Under the pieces are notes generated by a model. The model saw only the letters and a program-made list of their open reading frames with translations, had not been told where the DNA came from and ran no database searches. Shown piece after piece: positions 20,853 through 30,494 of a stretch of DNA of 52,585 nt; within the stretch, counting starts at the first letter, position 1, and every line of letters starts with the position of its first letter. The position numbers were made by a program, and so were the translations under genes. Source of the stretch: Acinetobacter silvestris (GTDB lineage Bacteria; Pseudomonadota; Gammaproteobacteria; Pseudomonadales; Moraxellaceae). The DNA lies in NCBI RefSeq assembly GCF_002135235.1, contig NZ_NEGB01000013.1, forward strand, positions 1 to 52,585. Direction: 5' to 3'.

Positions 20853-20884
20853 AATGGTCACTGTAGATGTATAGAGTGACCATT
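20853..20884. terminator. Hairpin between convergent tetR and thioesterase genes
   Basis: AATGGTCACT (20853-20862) and AGTGACCATT (20875-20884) form a perfect 10-bp stem with a 12-base loop. It is placed as a terminator for tetR; the following T content is modest. Confidence 0.55.
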
Positions 20885-20969
20885 GTTTAGTGATGTAGCA
20901 GTACGCTGATCTGAAAATTTGATAGATGCGTAGATGATAAATTACTTATGCTAAATTTTTGAAAAATAA

Positions 20970-21350
20970 TTATAAAACCATAAATGCAGCACAACTTTTA
21001 GCAACTAATTTATTGTTCTGCCACGCTTCACTTTCAATATTGAGGATTTTATTACCTTCTTTAATGAAATAGGCTTTTGTTTCAACAATACCAACATGAC
21101 AAGGTCTGAAAAAATCCATGCTTAAATTAATCGTTGTTGAAGGTCGCCCAGATTGATTTAATGTGGCAAGTAGACCCATAGCATCATCCAGCATGGCACA
21201 AATCATTCCACCTTCAATTGTACCTCTGGGATTGGTAAAACTTTCTAAGGCAATATATTTCACATGTATTTGGGCTAAATCTTTATCCCAGTGTAGATCA
21301 TGACCATTTAACAAATGATGAATCGGTGGTAAATTTTTTAAATCGAACAT
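20970..21350 (-). CDS. PaaI-type hotdog thioesterase
   Basis: This 126-residue hotdog-fold thioesterase of the PaaI/YigI group has the core NPRGTIEGGMICAMLDDAMGLLA, a helix with the catalytic acid, and a strand containing TTINLSMDFFRPCHVG. AAGGGA sits six bases before the ATG at 21350. It is the last gene of the leftward hca run, after the hcaE porin. I infer that it releases trapped hydroxycinnamoyl-CoA or related CoA esters, which are toxic when they accumulate, but the substrate is not shown by the sequence. Confidence 0.8.
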   Translation of the reverse strand: MFDLKNLPPIHHLLNGHDLHWDKDLAQIHVKYIALESFTNPRGTIEGGMICAMLDDAMGLLATLNQSGRPSTTINLSMDFFRPCHVGIVETKAYFIKEGNKILNIESEAWQNNKLVAKSCAAFMVL

Positions 21351-21404
21351 TTTGATTCCCTTAAAAATAATCAACCCGTCGTTAAAAAGGGCTGATTAAA
21401 ATCA

Positions 21405-22655
21405 TTACTTAAATTTCCATGTGTAATCGATATTAATACGTGTTTCATTGTTGGGTTTAATATTGGCTGTCGGTAGCATGTTGTTATCGTAAATCGCATA
21501 ACGTGCACGTAAAGCTAAATTTTTAAGTAAACCCGTTTGGAGGGCATAACCTAGGTCGAAGTCTAGTTCATCTTCTTTTAAGTCTGTCCCACCTAAGTGT
21601 GGCGCATTAATATTATGGCCAGTTGTATAACGCATCATAAAACGAAGACCAGGAACTTGTTTTTTGAAATCATATTCGTAACGAAAGCTATAGACTCTTT
21701 CTTTGGCATTTAAAAAGTCGCCAGGCCATGTATCAATCAGCAAGCCTGTTTCACCGCCAGACAGATAAGGAAATGCCGTTTCACCATGATGTTGGAATGT
21801 ACTGAACATCAATTTATGGCTGTCATGTTTTAATTCAAAATGTGCGTGGAATAAGTCATTATCGACTAAACCTGCTTCGGCTTTCCCTTCATCACGGCTG
21901 TTGTAGTAACGTAATTGTGAGGTCAAATTTGTTCTTTCATCAAATAAATACTTATGCTGTAATCCAAGCATAGTTTGATGATATAGATCATTTACATCCA
22001 TATAAAAAGTAGTCAGTTTAAAAGATGGATTTAAATCATAATAACCACCTAGGTAATATAGACCATCCGTTTCTGCAGGATTAAAACGTTTATTCACCCC
22101 AGAAATTCTAATCTTTTCATAATTGGTCGAATCTCGATGATTGACTTCATTCAGATAAGCCGCCTGTAGATCTAAATGCTGAATGTCCTTTGACTGAATG
22201 GAAATACCCCGATAGGTTTGGGGTAATAAGCGTGCAGGGGAAGCCACTAAAACTGGATTCATTGGCATGAGTGTCCCAATTTTGATTTCGGTCTGACTCA
22301 TTTTGGCTTTCGCTGTTACCCCAATTTCGCCATAGCTGCTAGTTGGTTCATTGGTTCGGGTATCACGAAGGAGGTTGCCAGTGCCAGCATGTTCAGCATC
22401 TGCATCGAGTTTGAATCCTGTCGTTGCTAAAATATCTAAACCAAGACCAACCATTCCTTCGGTATAGCCAGAATTTGCTTTAAAGATAAAACCTTGCGTC
22501 CAATCTTTTGCAGCAGGATAAGCGGATTGTTCTTGAAAATCTCGATCAAAATAAAAATTACGAGTAGTGAGTTCTACATTACTGTTGTCAATAAAATCAC
22601 TTGCAAAGACGGGGGTAGATAAAAGTATTGATGACACGATCCAAATGTTACGCAT
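21405..22655 (-). CDS. hcaE: OprD-family outer-membrane porin HcaE
   Basis: This 416-residue OprD-family porin has a signal peptide (cleavage after TPVFA), then SDFIDNSNVELTTRNFYFDRDF, the usual OprD start. Internal VLVASPARLLPQTYRGI matches the family, and the C-terminus ends TRINIDYTWKF K. It provides outer-membrane uptake of hydroxycinnamates or related acids. It lies 54 bp before the thioesterase and 68 bp after hcaD. The name follows the position in the A. baylyi hca cluster. Confidence 0.85.
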   Translation of the reverse strand: MRNIWIVSSILLSTPVFASDFIDNSNVELTTRNFYFDRDFQEQSAYPAAKDWTQGFIFKANSGYTEGMVGLGLDILATTGFKLDADAEHAGTGNLLRDTRTNEPTSSYGEIGVTAKAKMSQTEIKIGTLMPMNPVLVASPARLLPQTYRGISIQSKDIQHLDLQAAYLNEVNHRDSTNYEKIRISGVNKRFNPAETDGLYYLGGYYDLNPSFKLTTFYMDVNDLYHQTMLGLQHKYLFDERTNLTSQLRYYNSRDEGKAEAGLVDNDLFHAHFELKHDSHKLMFSTFQHHGETAFPYLSGGETGLLIDTWPGDFLNAKERVYSFRYEYDFKKQVPGLRFMMRYTTGHNINAPHLGGTDLKEDELDFDLGYALQTGLLKNLALRARYAIYDNNMLPTANIKPNNETRINIDYTWKFK

Positions 22656-22723
22656 AGCATTTTCTTCCTGAAATGATGTTCTTGTTTTAAAAGTAATACG
22701 ACTTGAATTCGAATGTTTTATTG

Positions 22724-23863
22724 CTATTTTCCTAAGAGTTCACGAGCAACGATTTCTTTCATAATTTCGTTAGTTCCTCCGTAGATTTTTTGTACGCGTG
22801 CATCGACAAAAAAGCGTGAAATATGGTATTCCTGCATGTAGCCATACCCTCCGAATAACTGCAGTAATTGATCTATAATTTCGCATTGCGTATCAGTAAT
22901 AAAGCATTTCAATGCGGCGACATCAGTCACAGTTAATTCATCACGACGATATGATTCAGCGCATTGATTAACAAAAGCCTGTGCCGCTTGTGCTTTGATT
23001 TGAGCCTGAGCAAGGACGAATCGGGTATTTTGAAATTGACTTAGCGCTTGACCAAAAGCTTTACGTTCTTGTACATAGCTTTTAGTCAGTTCAATTGCGC
23101 CTAAAATAGAACCCAGTGCCATCATGGAAATGCTTAATCTTTCACGTGGTAATTCTTGCATCAAGTAACTAAAACCTTTGCCTGTTTCACCTAGCAGCTG
23201 ATGAGCTGGAACCTGAACTTGATCAAAAAAAAGTTCGGCAGTGTCTTGTGCATGTAAGCCAATTTTTTTAAGAGCACGCCCTTTTTTTACGCCTTCAAGA
23301 TGGGCATCGACCAATAAAATTGAAATACCTTTCGCGCGAGCTTGAGGGTCGGTTTTTGCCACCAATACAATCAGATCGGCATGATGACCATTGGAGATAA
23401 ATGTTTTAGAGCCATCGACTAAATAGTGATCTTCTTGAAAAATCGCTTGCGTTCGAATGGCTTGTAAATCTGAACCAGCATTGGCTTCGGTCATGGCAAT
23501 CGCGCTCACGACTTCACCACTGACCATTTTAGGCAACCAATATTTTTTTTGTTGTTCAGAGCCTATATTTTGAATATAGGGTGAAACCAATTCACTTTGA
23601 CCACCAATCGCGACAGCAAGGGAAGTAAAACCCGCTTGTGCCGTTTCCTGAACCAACATCAGTGAATAGGCAATGGGTGCACCATATCCGCCATACTGTT
23701 CAGGTACATCTACGCAAAGGAAGCCATTTTCACCAAGCTTATTCCAAATTTTGCGTGGCATTAAACCCTGTTCTTCCCATTGTTCGTAGTATGGAGCAAC
23801 ATATTCATTTAAAAAGCGTCGAAAATTATCTCTAAAAAGTTCAAATTCGCTATCGAATGGCAT
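22724..23863 (-). CDS. hcaD: Acyl-CoA dehydrogenase HcaD
   Basis: This 379-residue flavin acyl-CoA dehydrogenase shows AIAMTEANAGSDLQAIRT and the C-terminal VQKIYGGTNEIMKEIVARELL. In A. baylyi HcaD desaturates dihydro compounds (such as hydrocaffeoyl-CoA) to hydroxycinnamoyl-CoA, which widens the pathway to saturated phenylpropanoids. Gene order supports the same role here. It is preceded by a hairpin at 23903-23924, so its expression may be lower than that of hcaABC. Confidence 0.88.
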   Translation of the reverse strand: MPFDSEFELFRDNFRRFLNEYVAPYYEQWEEQGLMPRKIWNKLGENGFLCVDVPEQYGGYGAPIAYSLMLVQETAQAGFTSLAVAIGGQSELVSPYIQNIGSEQQKKYWLPKMVSGEVVSAIAMTEANAGSDLQAIRTQAIFQEDHYLVDGSKTFISNGHHADLIVLVAKTDPQARAKGISILLVDAHLEGVKKGRALKKIGLHAQDTAELFFDQVQVPAHQLLGETGKGFSYLMQELPRERLSISMMALGSILGAIELTKSYVQERKAFGQALSQFQNTRFVLAQAQIKAQAAQAFVNQCAESYRRDELTVTDVAALKCFITDTQCEIIDQLLQLFGGYGYMQEYHISRFFVDARVQKIYGGTNEIMKEIVARELLGK

Positions 23864-23902
23864 CGTTTTACCTTTGGAATAAAAATGGAGTCGAGAAAAA
23901 GG

Positions 23903-23924
23903 AACAACTCTAAAAAGAGTTGTT
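23903..23924 (-). terminator. Intercistronic hairpin between hcaC and hcaD
   Basis: AACAACTCT (23903-23911) and AGAGTTGTT (23916-23924) pair around a four-base loop. On the minus strand it is followed by CCTTTTTC, so it may act as a weak terminator or attenuator before hcaDE. Confidence 0.5.
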
Positions 23925-23952
23925 TAAATTTAAGATTTGGGGGTGTTAGCGT

Positions 23953-25836
23953 TTAGTTATTTAACGTTGGAACTCTAATCAGCAGGGGATGGTCGTTCAC
24001 TTTGTTATATAAGGCATCGACTAAATCTGCACGATTTTTTAAAATACTGCTCTGATTCAAGTTGCCTTTATCTGTAATTTCACCGACATCTAATTGTGGA
24101 GCTTCCTGCATTAGATAGATCATCGACACTCGATTTGAACTTCCTGTCGAATCTTTATTAAATTCAATTAAAAATTGTTTAAACCATTGCTGAATTTTGG
24201 GATGTTGTAAAATATCTTGCGCAGAGTGTTGAGAAATGGATAAACCTGCATACGTTGCACAAGATTCTAATTTTGGGAAAATCAAAAAGCCAATGGCATT
24301 TAAATTTGAACCTGTGATGCAAACATCATGAATGAGTTGATTACCTTGAATGAGTACTTTATTGCGAAGTGTGCCTACATTGACAAAAGTTCCTGTATTT
24401 AATTTAAAATCTTCCGCAATTCGTCCGTCGTACATTAAGCCTTGGCTTGGATCAGAGACATCGACTAAACGAACGGCATCGCCTGTATGATAAAAACCTT
24501 CATCATCAAAAACTTCAGATTTTTGCTCTTCAGTTAAACGCCAATAACCTTGCATGACATGTGACCCACGAACACAGAACTCGAGTTTATCGTTGCTCGG
24601 TACAAGTTTAATTTCACAGCCAGGTGCAGGGAAACCGACAAAGCCTGCCATGACATGTGGGCCTGTAGAGAAGGTGCAAGAGGGTGCTGTTTCAGTCATA
24701 CCTAAACCACACATGATACGAATCCGTTCGCCACAATGTTGTTGTGCAATATGGTCGAGTCGATTCCAGCCTGCTTCGGAAAGCGCCGCACCTGCAAAAA
24801 AGAGTATTTTGACGTTACTGAAAAATGAATCTCTGAGCACTTGATCATTTTCCAAAGCTTCGGTGAGTTCTTCCCAGCCTTTTGGCACATTTAAATATAC
24901 CGTGGGTGAAATTTCTTTTAAGTTTCGGATGGTTTCATCGAACTTACCTGAAACAGGTTTGCCATCATCAATGTAAATTGTGCCACCGTTATATAAGGCA
25001 ATTCCGACATTATGACTGCCCCCAAAAGTGTGGTGCCAAGATAACCAGTCTAATAAGATGGGTGGGGTTTCTTCAAATTCAGGGAAGGTTTGTAACAGCA
25101 TTTGCTGATTTACACACAGCATTAAATGTGTCGTTGGCACTGCTTTCGGTAGTTTTGTTGAACCTGAGGTGAACAAAAACTTAGCAATTTGCTGTTCATC
25201 CAAGGTTGCATAATGCTGTTCTATATTCTGTTTGCTTGTCTCTAGTAAGCTTTGAAATGAAGTACAGTTTTGATCAGCCACTTTTCCAGAATAAGTCACA
25301 ATTTCGACATCATCTTTCGCACAAGTTTGAATTGCTTGAGCAAAGGCATTGCCATCATGAGCAAAGACCATGCCTGGTGTTAATACGTCGAATATATGCT
25401 TAAGTTTGGCAAAGTCTTTTGAGATAAGTGAGTATGCAGGGGAAATCGCTGAAAAAGGCACACCTGCCAGCATTGCCGCCATAGAAAGTGTTAAATGCTC
25501 AAGATCATTGCCAGAAAGAATCACGAGAGGACGTTTAGCAGAAAGTTCTGGGCGATTATGTAGGGCTTGCGCAATATTCCATGCGCGTTTAACCGTTTCA
25601 GCATAACTGAGCTTGATCCATTCACCGTGTTGATCTCTTTTGGCGGCAAAAGTACGATCTGGATGAGACGCAGCATATTGTAATAATCGATCTGTCAGTT
25701 TTTGTGGATAGTTTTTCAATTGTTCTTTTGGAGAGATATAGAGCATTTCATTGTCATAATGAAAACTAATTTCATGCCCACCAAGTTTTACTAAACGCTC
25801 AGGATAGTTCCGTGGGGCAGCATTCATTTGCGCCAT
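23953..25836 (-). CDS. hcaC: Hydroxycinnamoyl-CoA synthetase HcaC
   Basis: This adenylate-forming ligase of about 627 residues activates p-coumarate, caffeate and ferulate to CoA thioesters. The AMP-binding P loop is LFTSGSTKLPKAVP, followed by MCGLGMTETAP and YHTGDAVRLVD in the expected order. It belongs to the feruloyl-CoA synthetase group. I prefer the ATG at 25836 because GGAG sits seven bases upstream. An ATG at 25875 adds 13 residues but follows a long hairpin with no ribosome site. It lies between hcaB and hcaD. Confidence 0.88.
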   Translation of the reverse strand: MAQMNAAPRNYPERLVKLGGHEISFHYDNEMLYISPKEQLKNYPQKLTDRLLQYAASHPDRTFAAKRDQHGEWIKLSYAETVKRAWNIAQALHNRPELSAKRPLVILSGNDLEHLTLSMAAMLAGVPFSAISPAYSLISKDFAKLKHIFDVLTPGMVFAHDGNAFAQAIQTCAKDDVEIVTYSGKVADQNCTSFQSLLETSKQNIEQHYATLDEQQIAKFLFTSGSTKLPKAVPTTHLMLCVNQQMLLQTFPEFEETPPILLDWLSWHHTFGGSHNVGIALYNGGTIYIDDGKPVSGKFDETIRNLKEISPTVYLNVPKGWEELTEALENDQVLRDSFFSNVKILFFAGAALSEAGWNRLDHIAQQHCGERIRIMCGLGMTETAPSCTFSTGPHVMAGFVGFPAPGCEIKLVPSNDKLEFCVRGSHVMQGYWRLTEEQKSEVFDDEGFYHTGDAVRLVDVSDPSQGLMYDGRIAEDFKLNTGTFVNVGTLRNKVLIQGNQLIHDVCITGSNLNAIGFLIFPKLESCATYAGLSISQHSAQDILQHPKIQQWFKQFLIEFNKDSTGSSNRVSMIYLMQEAPQLDVGEITDKGNLNQSSILKNRADLVDALYNKVNDHPLLIRVPTLNN

Positions 25837-25876
25837 TGCCTTACTCCATGTAAATTTTTTATTGCTGTTTTTCATA

Positions 25877-25916
25877 ATAGAAGGATAAAGAGCATTGCTA
25901 TACTTTATCCTTCTAT
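25877..25916 (-). promoter_or_regulatory. Strong 14-bp stem hairpin between hcaB and hcaC
   Basis: ATAGAAGGATAAAG (25877-25890) and CTTTATCCTTCTAT (25903-25916) are perfect complements with a 12-base loop. On the transcript the stem ends one base before the upstream candidate hcaC start codon and holds the only AAGGA nearby. It could be a processing or stabilising element or could limit hcaC translation. Confidence 0.7.
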
Positions 25917-25920
25917 ATAT

Positions 25921-27372
25921 TTAAATAGGATAGTGTCGCGGTGTCATTTGAATGGTGATCCAGCGAAGTTCAGTAAATTCTGCAACTGATACTTTACTAC
26001 CAAAATGACCATATCCACTTTGTTTTACACCACCAAATGGCATTTGCGCTTCATCATGCACGGTTGCACCGTTGATGTGGCAAATGCCTGATTCAATTTG
26101 TTTGGCTACAGCTAAGGCTTGTACAATGTCCTGACTAAAAACAGCTGAAGACAAACCAAATTCACTGTCATTTGCAAGTTGAATTGCTTCGGCTTCTGTT
26201 TTAAAGCGTTGAATAGTACAGACAGGAGCAAAAGATTCTTCACTATAAATCTTCATGTCTTTAGTCACATCAATAATGACTGTCGGTTGCATAATTGTTC
26301 CCTGAATATTGATTCCGAGAGGTAAACTTGCACCTTTGTCTTGCGCATCTTTTAGTAAGCCTTGCAGACGATTTGCAGCATGTTCGCTTTCTAAAACACC
26401 CAAGGGGTAGTTTTCATTCATCGGATTGCCAGCATGAATGGATTTGGTTTTTTCTACAAGTTTTTCAATAAATTGATCTGCAATTTTATCATCAACCAAT
26501 ACACGTTCGGTTGACATGCAAATTTGTCCCTGATTAAAGAAAGCACCAAAAGCAATGGCATTCACAGCATCTTCGATATTGGCTTTATCAAGTACTAGTA
26601 CAGGTGCCTTACCACCAAGTTCAAGTAATACGGGTTTTAAATATTTTGCTGCAGTTTCTGCAATAATTTTTCCGACATGGGTTGAGCCGGTAAAGTTAAT
26701 ACGTTTTGTCAGTGGATGTGAAATGAGTCTTTCGACAATTTTAGGTGCATCTGCTGCAGCATGGGTAATGACATTGACAACGCCTTCACCAAGCCCTGCT
26801 TCAAGTAATACCTCAGCAATCAAGCGATGAGTTGCAGGGCAGGCTTCCGAAGCTTTTAATACCACAGTATTTCCACAGGCTAAAGGCATTGCGAGTGCAC
26901 GTGTTGCCAGAATGACAGGGGCATTCCAAGGTGCCATGCCAACAATGACGCCACATGGGGTTCGAATACCCATTGCCATATTACCAGGCACGTCAGATGG
27001 AATAATACTGCCATCGATTTGCGTCGTCATGCCAGCAGCTTCTCGTAGCATATTGGCTGCAAGGTGAACATTAAACCCATACCATGTTGCAGTTGAACCT
27101 GTTTCGCGCATTCCAGTTTGTATAAACTGTTCAGTTTTTTGATCCATTAAATCCGCAGCTTTCAGTAGTCTTAAGCGACGTTCTGTTGGCGATAATGTAG
27201 ACCAGATTGCAAATGCCTGATGTGCAGATTCAATAGCGTGATCTACATCTTCAATCGTTGCAGCCGCAGCTGTTGACGCGACACTTCCATCAATAGGACT
27301 AATACGTTCAAAAGTTTGTCCTGAACTTGAATTTACAGATTGTCCGTGAATAAGTAACTGTACATTTTTCAT
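25921..27372 (-). CDS. hcaB: Hydroxybenzaldehyde/vanillin dehydrogenase HcaB
   Basis: This 483-residue aldehyde dehydrogenase oxidises the aldehyde released by HcaA (4-hydroxybenzaldehyde, protocatechualdehyde or vanillin) to the acid. Conserved elements are GMAPWNAPVIL, the NAD loop FTGSTHVGKIIAE, the catalytic base in LELGGKAPVLVL and the nucleophile in NQGQICMSTERV. The C-terminal MPFGGVKQSGYG is typical of the salicylaldehyde/vanillin dehydrogenase group. It is 36 bp downstream of hcaA on the same transcript. Confidence 0.92.
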   Translation of the reverse strand: MKNVQLLIHGQSVNSSSGQTFERISPIDGSVASTAAAATIEDVDHAIESAHQAFAIWSTLSPTERRLRLLKAADLMDQKTEQFIQTGMRETGSTATWYGFNVHLAANMLREAAGMTTQIDGSIIPSDVPGNMAMGIRTPCGVIVGMAPWNAPVILATRALAMPLACGNTVVLKASEACPATHRLIAEVLLEAGLGEGVVNVITHAAADAPKIVERLISHPLTKRINFTGSTHVGKIIAETAAKYLKPVLLELGGKAPVLVLDKANIEDAVNAIAFGAFFNQGQICMSTERVLVDDKIADQFIEKLVEKTKSIHAGNPMNENYPLGVLESEHAANRLQGLLKDAQDKGASLPLGINIQGTIMQPTVIIDVTKDMKIYSEESFAPVCTIQRFKTEAEAIQLANDSEFGLSSAVFSQDIVQALAVAKQIESGICHINGATVHDEAQMPFGGVKQSGYGHFGSKVSVAEFTELRWITIQMTPRHYPI

Positions 27373-27408
27373 GGGGGATGTTTCCTTACATGTCCATTAA
27401 TGAATAAA

Positions 27409-28242
27409 TTAGCCTGTACGTTTGTAGCTTTGTAAACCTGGTTTAATGGCTTTTTCATCAAGGAATTGTTTTAAACCTTCTTGGCGACCACCTTCAGTAT
27501 CACGGTGAAGACATTGATCTAATTTTGCGTATAAGTAATCTTCATTTTGATCCCAAGTGAGTTCACGGCAACGTTTAAAACCATTTTTTGCAGTACGCAG
27601 TACAACAGGATTTTTCTCAAGTAGCGTATTCGCCAGTTCGGTAACTTCAGCTTTTAATTGCTCAAGTGGAACGCTTTTATTCACTAAGCCCATTTTTTCA
27701 GCTTCTTGACCGCTAAAAGTTTTGCCCGTCATGATGTAGTAAAGTGAAGTACGATGACCAACAGTGTCTGCCATCGCTTTACTGACTAAATTGCCCGGTG
27801 GAATACCCCAGTTAATTTCAGATAAACCAAAGGTTGCTTCATCTGCAGCAATCGCTAAGTCGCAAGCCACTAAAGGTGAAAAACCGCCGCCAAAACACCA
27901 GCCATTGACCATCGCGATGGTTGGTTTTGAGTACATACGAAGCAATTGCCACTGCCAGCGACATGAATCACGACGAATACGTTCGTTATAAATTTCAGGT
28001 TGTGAATCGACCTCACGGAAGTATTCTTTTAAGTCCATTCCTGCAGTCCAAGAATCACCTGCACCAGTAAGTACGACTACACCTGCTTCTTGATCTAATT
28101 CTAAAGTTTCTAAAACATCGATCATTTCTTTATTGAGCGTAGGGCTCATTGCATTTTTCTTTTCTGGGCGGTTTAACGTTACCCAAGCAATACCAGATTC
28201 AACTTTTACATCCACTGTTTTCCAACGATTTTCATAAGTCAT
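27409..28242 (-). CDS. hcaA: Hydroxycinnamoyl-CoA hydratase-lyase HcaA
   Basis: This 277-residue crotonase-fold enzyme hydrates hydroxycinnamoyl-CoA and splits off acetyl-CoA, leaving the benzaldehyde. The oxyanion-hole segments are GDSWTAGMDLKEYF and NGWCFGGGFSPLVACDLA. The glutamate of FGLSEINWGIPPG matches the catalytic residue of feruloyl-CoA hydratase-lyases. It is the first gene of the leftward hca operon, divergent from hcaK, with GGAG just before the ATG. Confidence 0.93.
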   Translation of the reverse strand: MTYENRWKTVDVKVESGIAWVTLNRPEKKNAMSPTLNKEMIDVLETLELDQEAGVVVLTGAGDSWTAGMDLKEYFREVDSQPEIYNERIRRDSCRWQWQLLRMYSKPTIAMVNGWCFGGGFSPLVACDLAIAADEATFGLSEINWGIPPGNLVSKAMADTVGHRTSLYYIMTGKTFSGQEAEKMGLVNKSVPLEQLKAEVTELANTLLEKNPVVLRTAKNGFKRCRELTWDQNEDYLYAKLDQCLHRDTEGGRQEGLKQFLDEKAIKPGLQSYKRTG

Positions 28243-28506
28243 TATTGTTTCTCCGTGATGACTAGGTCTGCTTTATGGTTTTTAATTTAATATCAGTTAA
28301 ACTTACATTCAAGTCTTTTTTGAATTATTTTGAATTTATTTTTCAAATATATGTATTTTATATATTAATTTTTATTTTTAATAAATTTTAAAAAATAATT
28401 GTTGTTTTTTATATAAGTTTAGGTGATATTTTAAGCGTTATTTTTAGCAAAAAAAATAACTATACAGGATGTTTATTAATTAAAATTGAAGACAAGGATA
28501 ATACGA
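28243..28506. promoter_or_regulatory. Divergent hcaA/hcaK control region
   Basis: This very AT-rich 264-bp region should hold promoters for hcaABCDE and hcaK and be the target of HcaR. TTTTTTGAATTATTTTGAAT shows repeated TTTTGAAT units near 28317-28335, but I see no clear long palindrome that fixes the operator. Confidence 0.45.
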
Positions 28507-29727
28507 ATGGAAAAAAGTGTAAGCCATTCAGGAAAGGCCACATTAACGCTTGCTTTGTGTTTTGCCATCGCAATTTTTGAAGGTTTTGACCTGCAATCAA
28601 TGGGCGTAGCAGCACCGCGTATGCGAGCAGAATTTGGCTTAGATAATGCTCAGATGGCGTGGGCATTTAGTGCCGCAACTTTGGGGACATTACCCGGAGC
28701 TTTATTAGGTGGTCGTTTGGCAGATAAAATTGGACGAAAAAAAGTATTGATGTTTAGTATTTTACTTTTTGGCGTTATGTCGGTTTTAACTGCTTTTGCA
28801 AGTCAATATAGCTTACTCATTCTAATTCGTTTCTTAACTGGATTAGGTATGGGGGGAGCTTTACCAATTATGATTACTTTGGCTTCAGAAGCTGTGTCTG
28901 ATAAATATAAAGGAACTGCTGTCAGTATTATGTATAGCGGTATTCCTTTTGGCGGTATGTTGACATCATTTGTTGCAATGGCCTTAGCTGGTGATAGTGA
29001 GTGGCGCCATATTTTCTATATTGGTGGTTTGGCACCGGTGTTGATGATTCCGTTATTACTTAAGTTTTTACCTGAATCGAATGCATATTTAGTGAAAAAT
29101 ACTCAATCTACTGTGCCTTTTATGCAAGTACTTTTTGCTAAAGAACGACGCTTCTCTACCATCCAACTCTGGATCAGTTTCTTTTGTACCTTGGTTGTTT
29201 TATATTTATTGTTGAATTGGTTGCCACTATTGATGGGCGCACAGGGGCTATCAAAAAATGAAGCCAACTATGTGCAAATTGGCTACAACATTGGTGGAAT
29301 ATTTGGGTCAATTCTCATGGGGTTCTTGTTAGATAAGCTACGTATGAGTTTTGTGATTAAACTGATTTACACTGGTATTTTGCTTGCATTATGCTGTCTC
29401 GCTATTTCTCCAACAGTTGCATTACTTTCACTATCAGCCATTGGTTGTGGATTATTTATTGTTGGCGGGCAATCTGCACTTTATGGTTTAGCTGCTAGAT
29501 TTTATCCAACAGAAATGCGTGGAACTGGTGTTGGTGCTGCTGTAGCCGTGGGTCGCATTGGTTCATTTGCAGGGCCATTATTGGCAGGAATGCTATTGTC
29601 CTTTGGTTCAAGCGCTGGAATGGTGATTGGAGCGAGTATTCCAATGATTTTAATTGCTGCAATAGCTGCGTTAATGCTGGTAAGTAAACCTAAGCAACAA
29701 ACGCAATTATTAAGCAGTTCCACTTAA
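28507..29727 (+). CDS. hcaK: Aromatic acid MFS transporter HcaK
   Basis: This MFS transporter of about 406 residues belongs to the aromatic acid:H+ symporter branch. Helix 1 carries IFEGFDLQSMGVAAPRM and the loop after helix 2 has GGRLADKIGRKK. It should import hydroxycinnamates. The ATG at 28507 is preferred to an upstream TTG at 28486, with AAGG about ten bases upstream. It is related to but clearly different from PcaK. HcaR lies downstream in the same direction. Confidence 0.9.
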   Translation: MEKSVSHSGKATLTLALCFAIAIFEGFDLQSMGVAAPRMRAEFGLDNAQMAWAFSAATLGTLPGALLGGRLADKIGRKKVLMFSILLFGVMSVLTAFASQYSLLILIRFLTGLGMGGALPIMITLASEAVSDKYKGTAVSIMYSGIPFGGMLTSFVAMALAGDSEWRHIFYIGGLAPVLMIPLLLKFLPESNAYLVKNTQSTVPFMQVLFAKERRFSTIQLWISFFCTLVVLYLLLNWLPLLMGAQGLSKNEANYVQIGYNIGGIFGSILMGFLLDKLRMSFVIKLIYTGILLALCCLAISPTVALLSLSAIGCGLFIVGGQSALYGLAARFYPTEMRGTGVGAAVAVGRIGSFAGPLLAGMLLSFGSSAGMVIGASIPMILIAAIAALMLVSKPKQQTQLLSSST

Positions 29728-29737
29728 TTATTTGATT

Positions 29738-29766
29738 TGAAGTATGATCTATTAGATTATACTTCA
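29738..29766. promoter_or_regulatory. Inverted repeat before hcaR
   Basis: TGAAGTATGAT (29738-29748) and ATTATACTTCA (29756-29766) are inverted copies with one mismatch, 22 bp before the hcaR start. It may be an HcaR autoregulatory site or a hairpin ending hcaK. Confidence 0.5.
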
Positions 29767-29788
29767 TCATATTTAGTCTAGAATAGAT

Positions 29789-30235
29789 ATGTCTAACAAT
29801 TTAAACAAATTAATTGAAAATCAATCACCTAGGTTGAGCTATATGATTGCTCGGGTCGATAGGGTCATTAGTAAATTATTAATCGAACAGCTCAAACAGC
29901 TCAACATCACTTTACCTCAGTACACCGCTTTATCTGTACTTGCAGCAAAGAGGAGTTTGTCTAATGCTAAACTGGCGGAGCGTTCGTTTATTAAGCCTCA
30001 ATCAGCCAATAAAATTTTGCAGGATTTATTAAATTTGGGTTGGATTGAAAAGCATTCTGACCCAACGCATGGTCGAAGAATTTTAATTCAGCTGACTGCA
30101 AGTGGACAGAGTAAAATTGCCGAATGTAATTTGGTTGTAGACCAATTGGAACAGCAGATGCTGAAGGGTATCGACATCAATTTAGCCTTATTGATGCGAA
30201 ATAATTTAGAAATTATGGTTACCAATCTAAAGTAA
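29789..30235 (+). CDS. hcaR: MarR-family regulator HcaR
   Basis: This 148-residue MarR regulator has a winged helix around LPQYTALSVLAAKRSLSNAKLAERSFIKPQSANKILQDL and a wing with DPTHGRRILIQLT. In A. baylyi HcaR represses the hca genes and is released by hydroxycinnamoyl-CoA esters. Gene order (hcaK-hcaR) supports the same role. No strong ribosome site is seen. The downstream 259 bp to the next tetR gene holds no gene I can name. Confidence 0.88.
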   Translation: MSNNLNKLIENQSPRLSYMIARVDRVISKLLIEQLKQLNITLPQYTALSVLAAKRSLSNAKLAERSFIKPQSANKILQDLLNLGWIEKHSDPTHGRRILIQLTASGQSKIAECNLVVDQLEQQMLKGIDINLALLMRNNLEIMVTNLK

Positions 30236-30494
30236 TCAGCACTAAAAGATTCTATAACTTTATTTTTTAAATTCCTCTAAATAAATCTAGTTCTGTCAGA
30301 ATATGTAATGTTGGCGTCGATTGGCTTCAGGTGTAGTTTTGGGCATTGCAAAGTTATAAAGTTGGATATGCCCTTAGAAAAAATTTGGCAATAAAGCTGA
30401 ACTTTCATAATCATGATTGTAAAACACAATGACTTATTAACTAAGGCTTATAGATTCAACGCAGTTAAAGTAAGTCTTATAGAGGTATTTAAAA

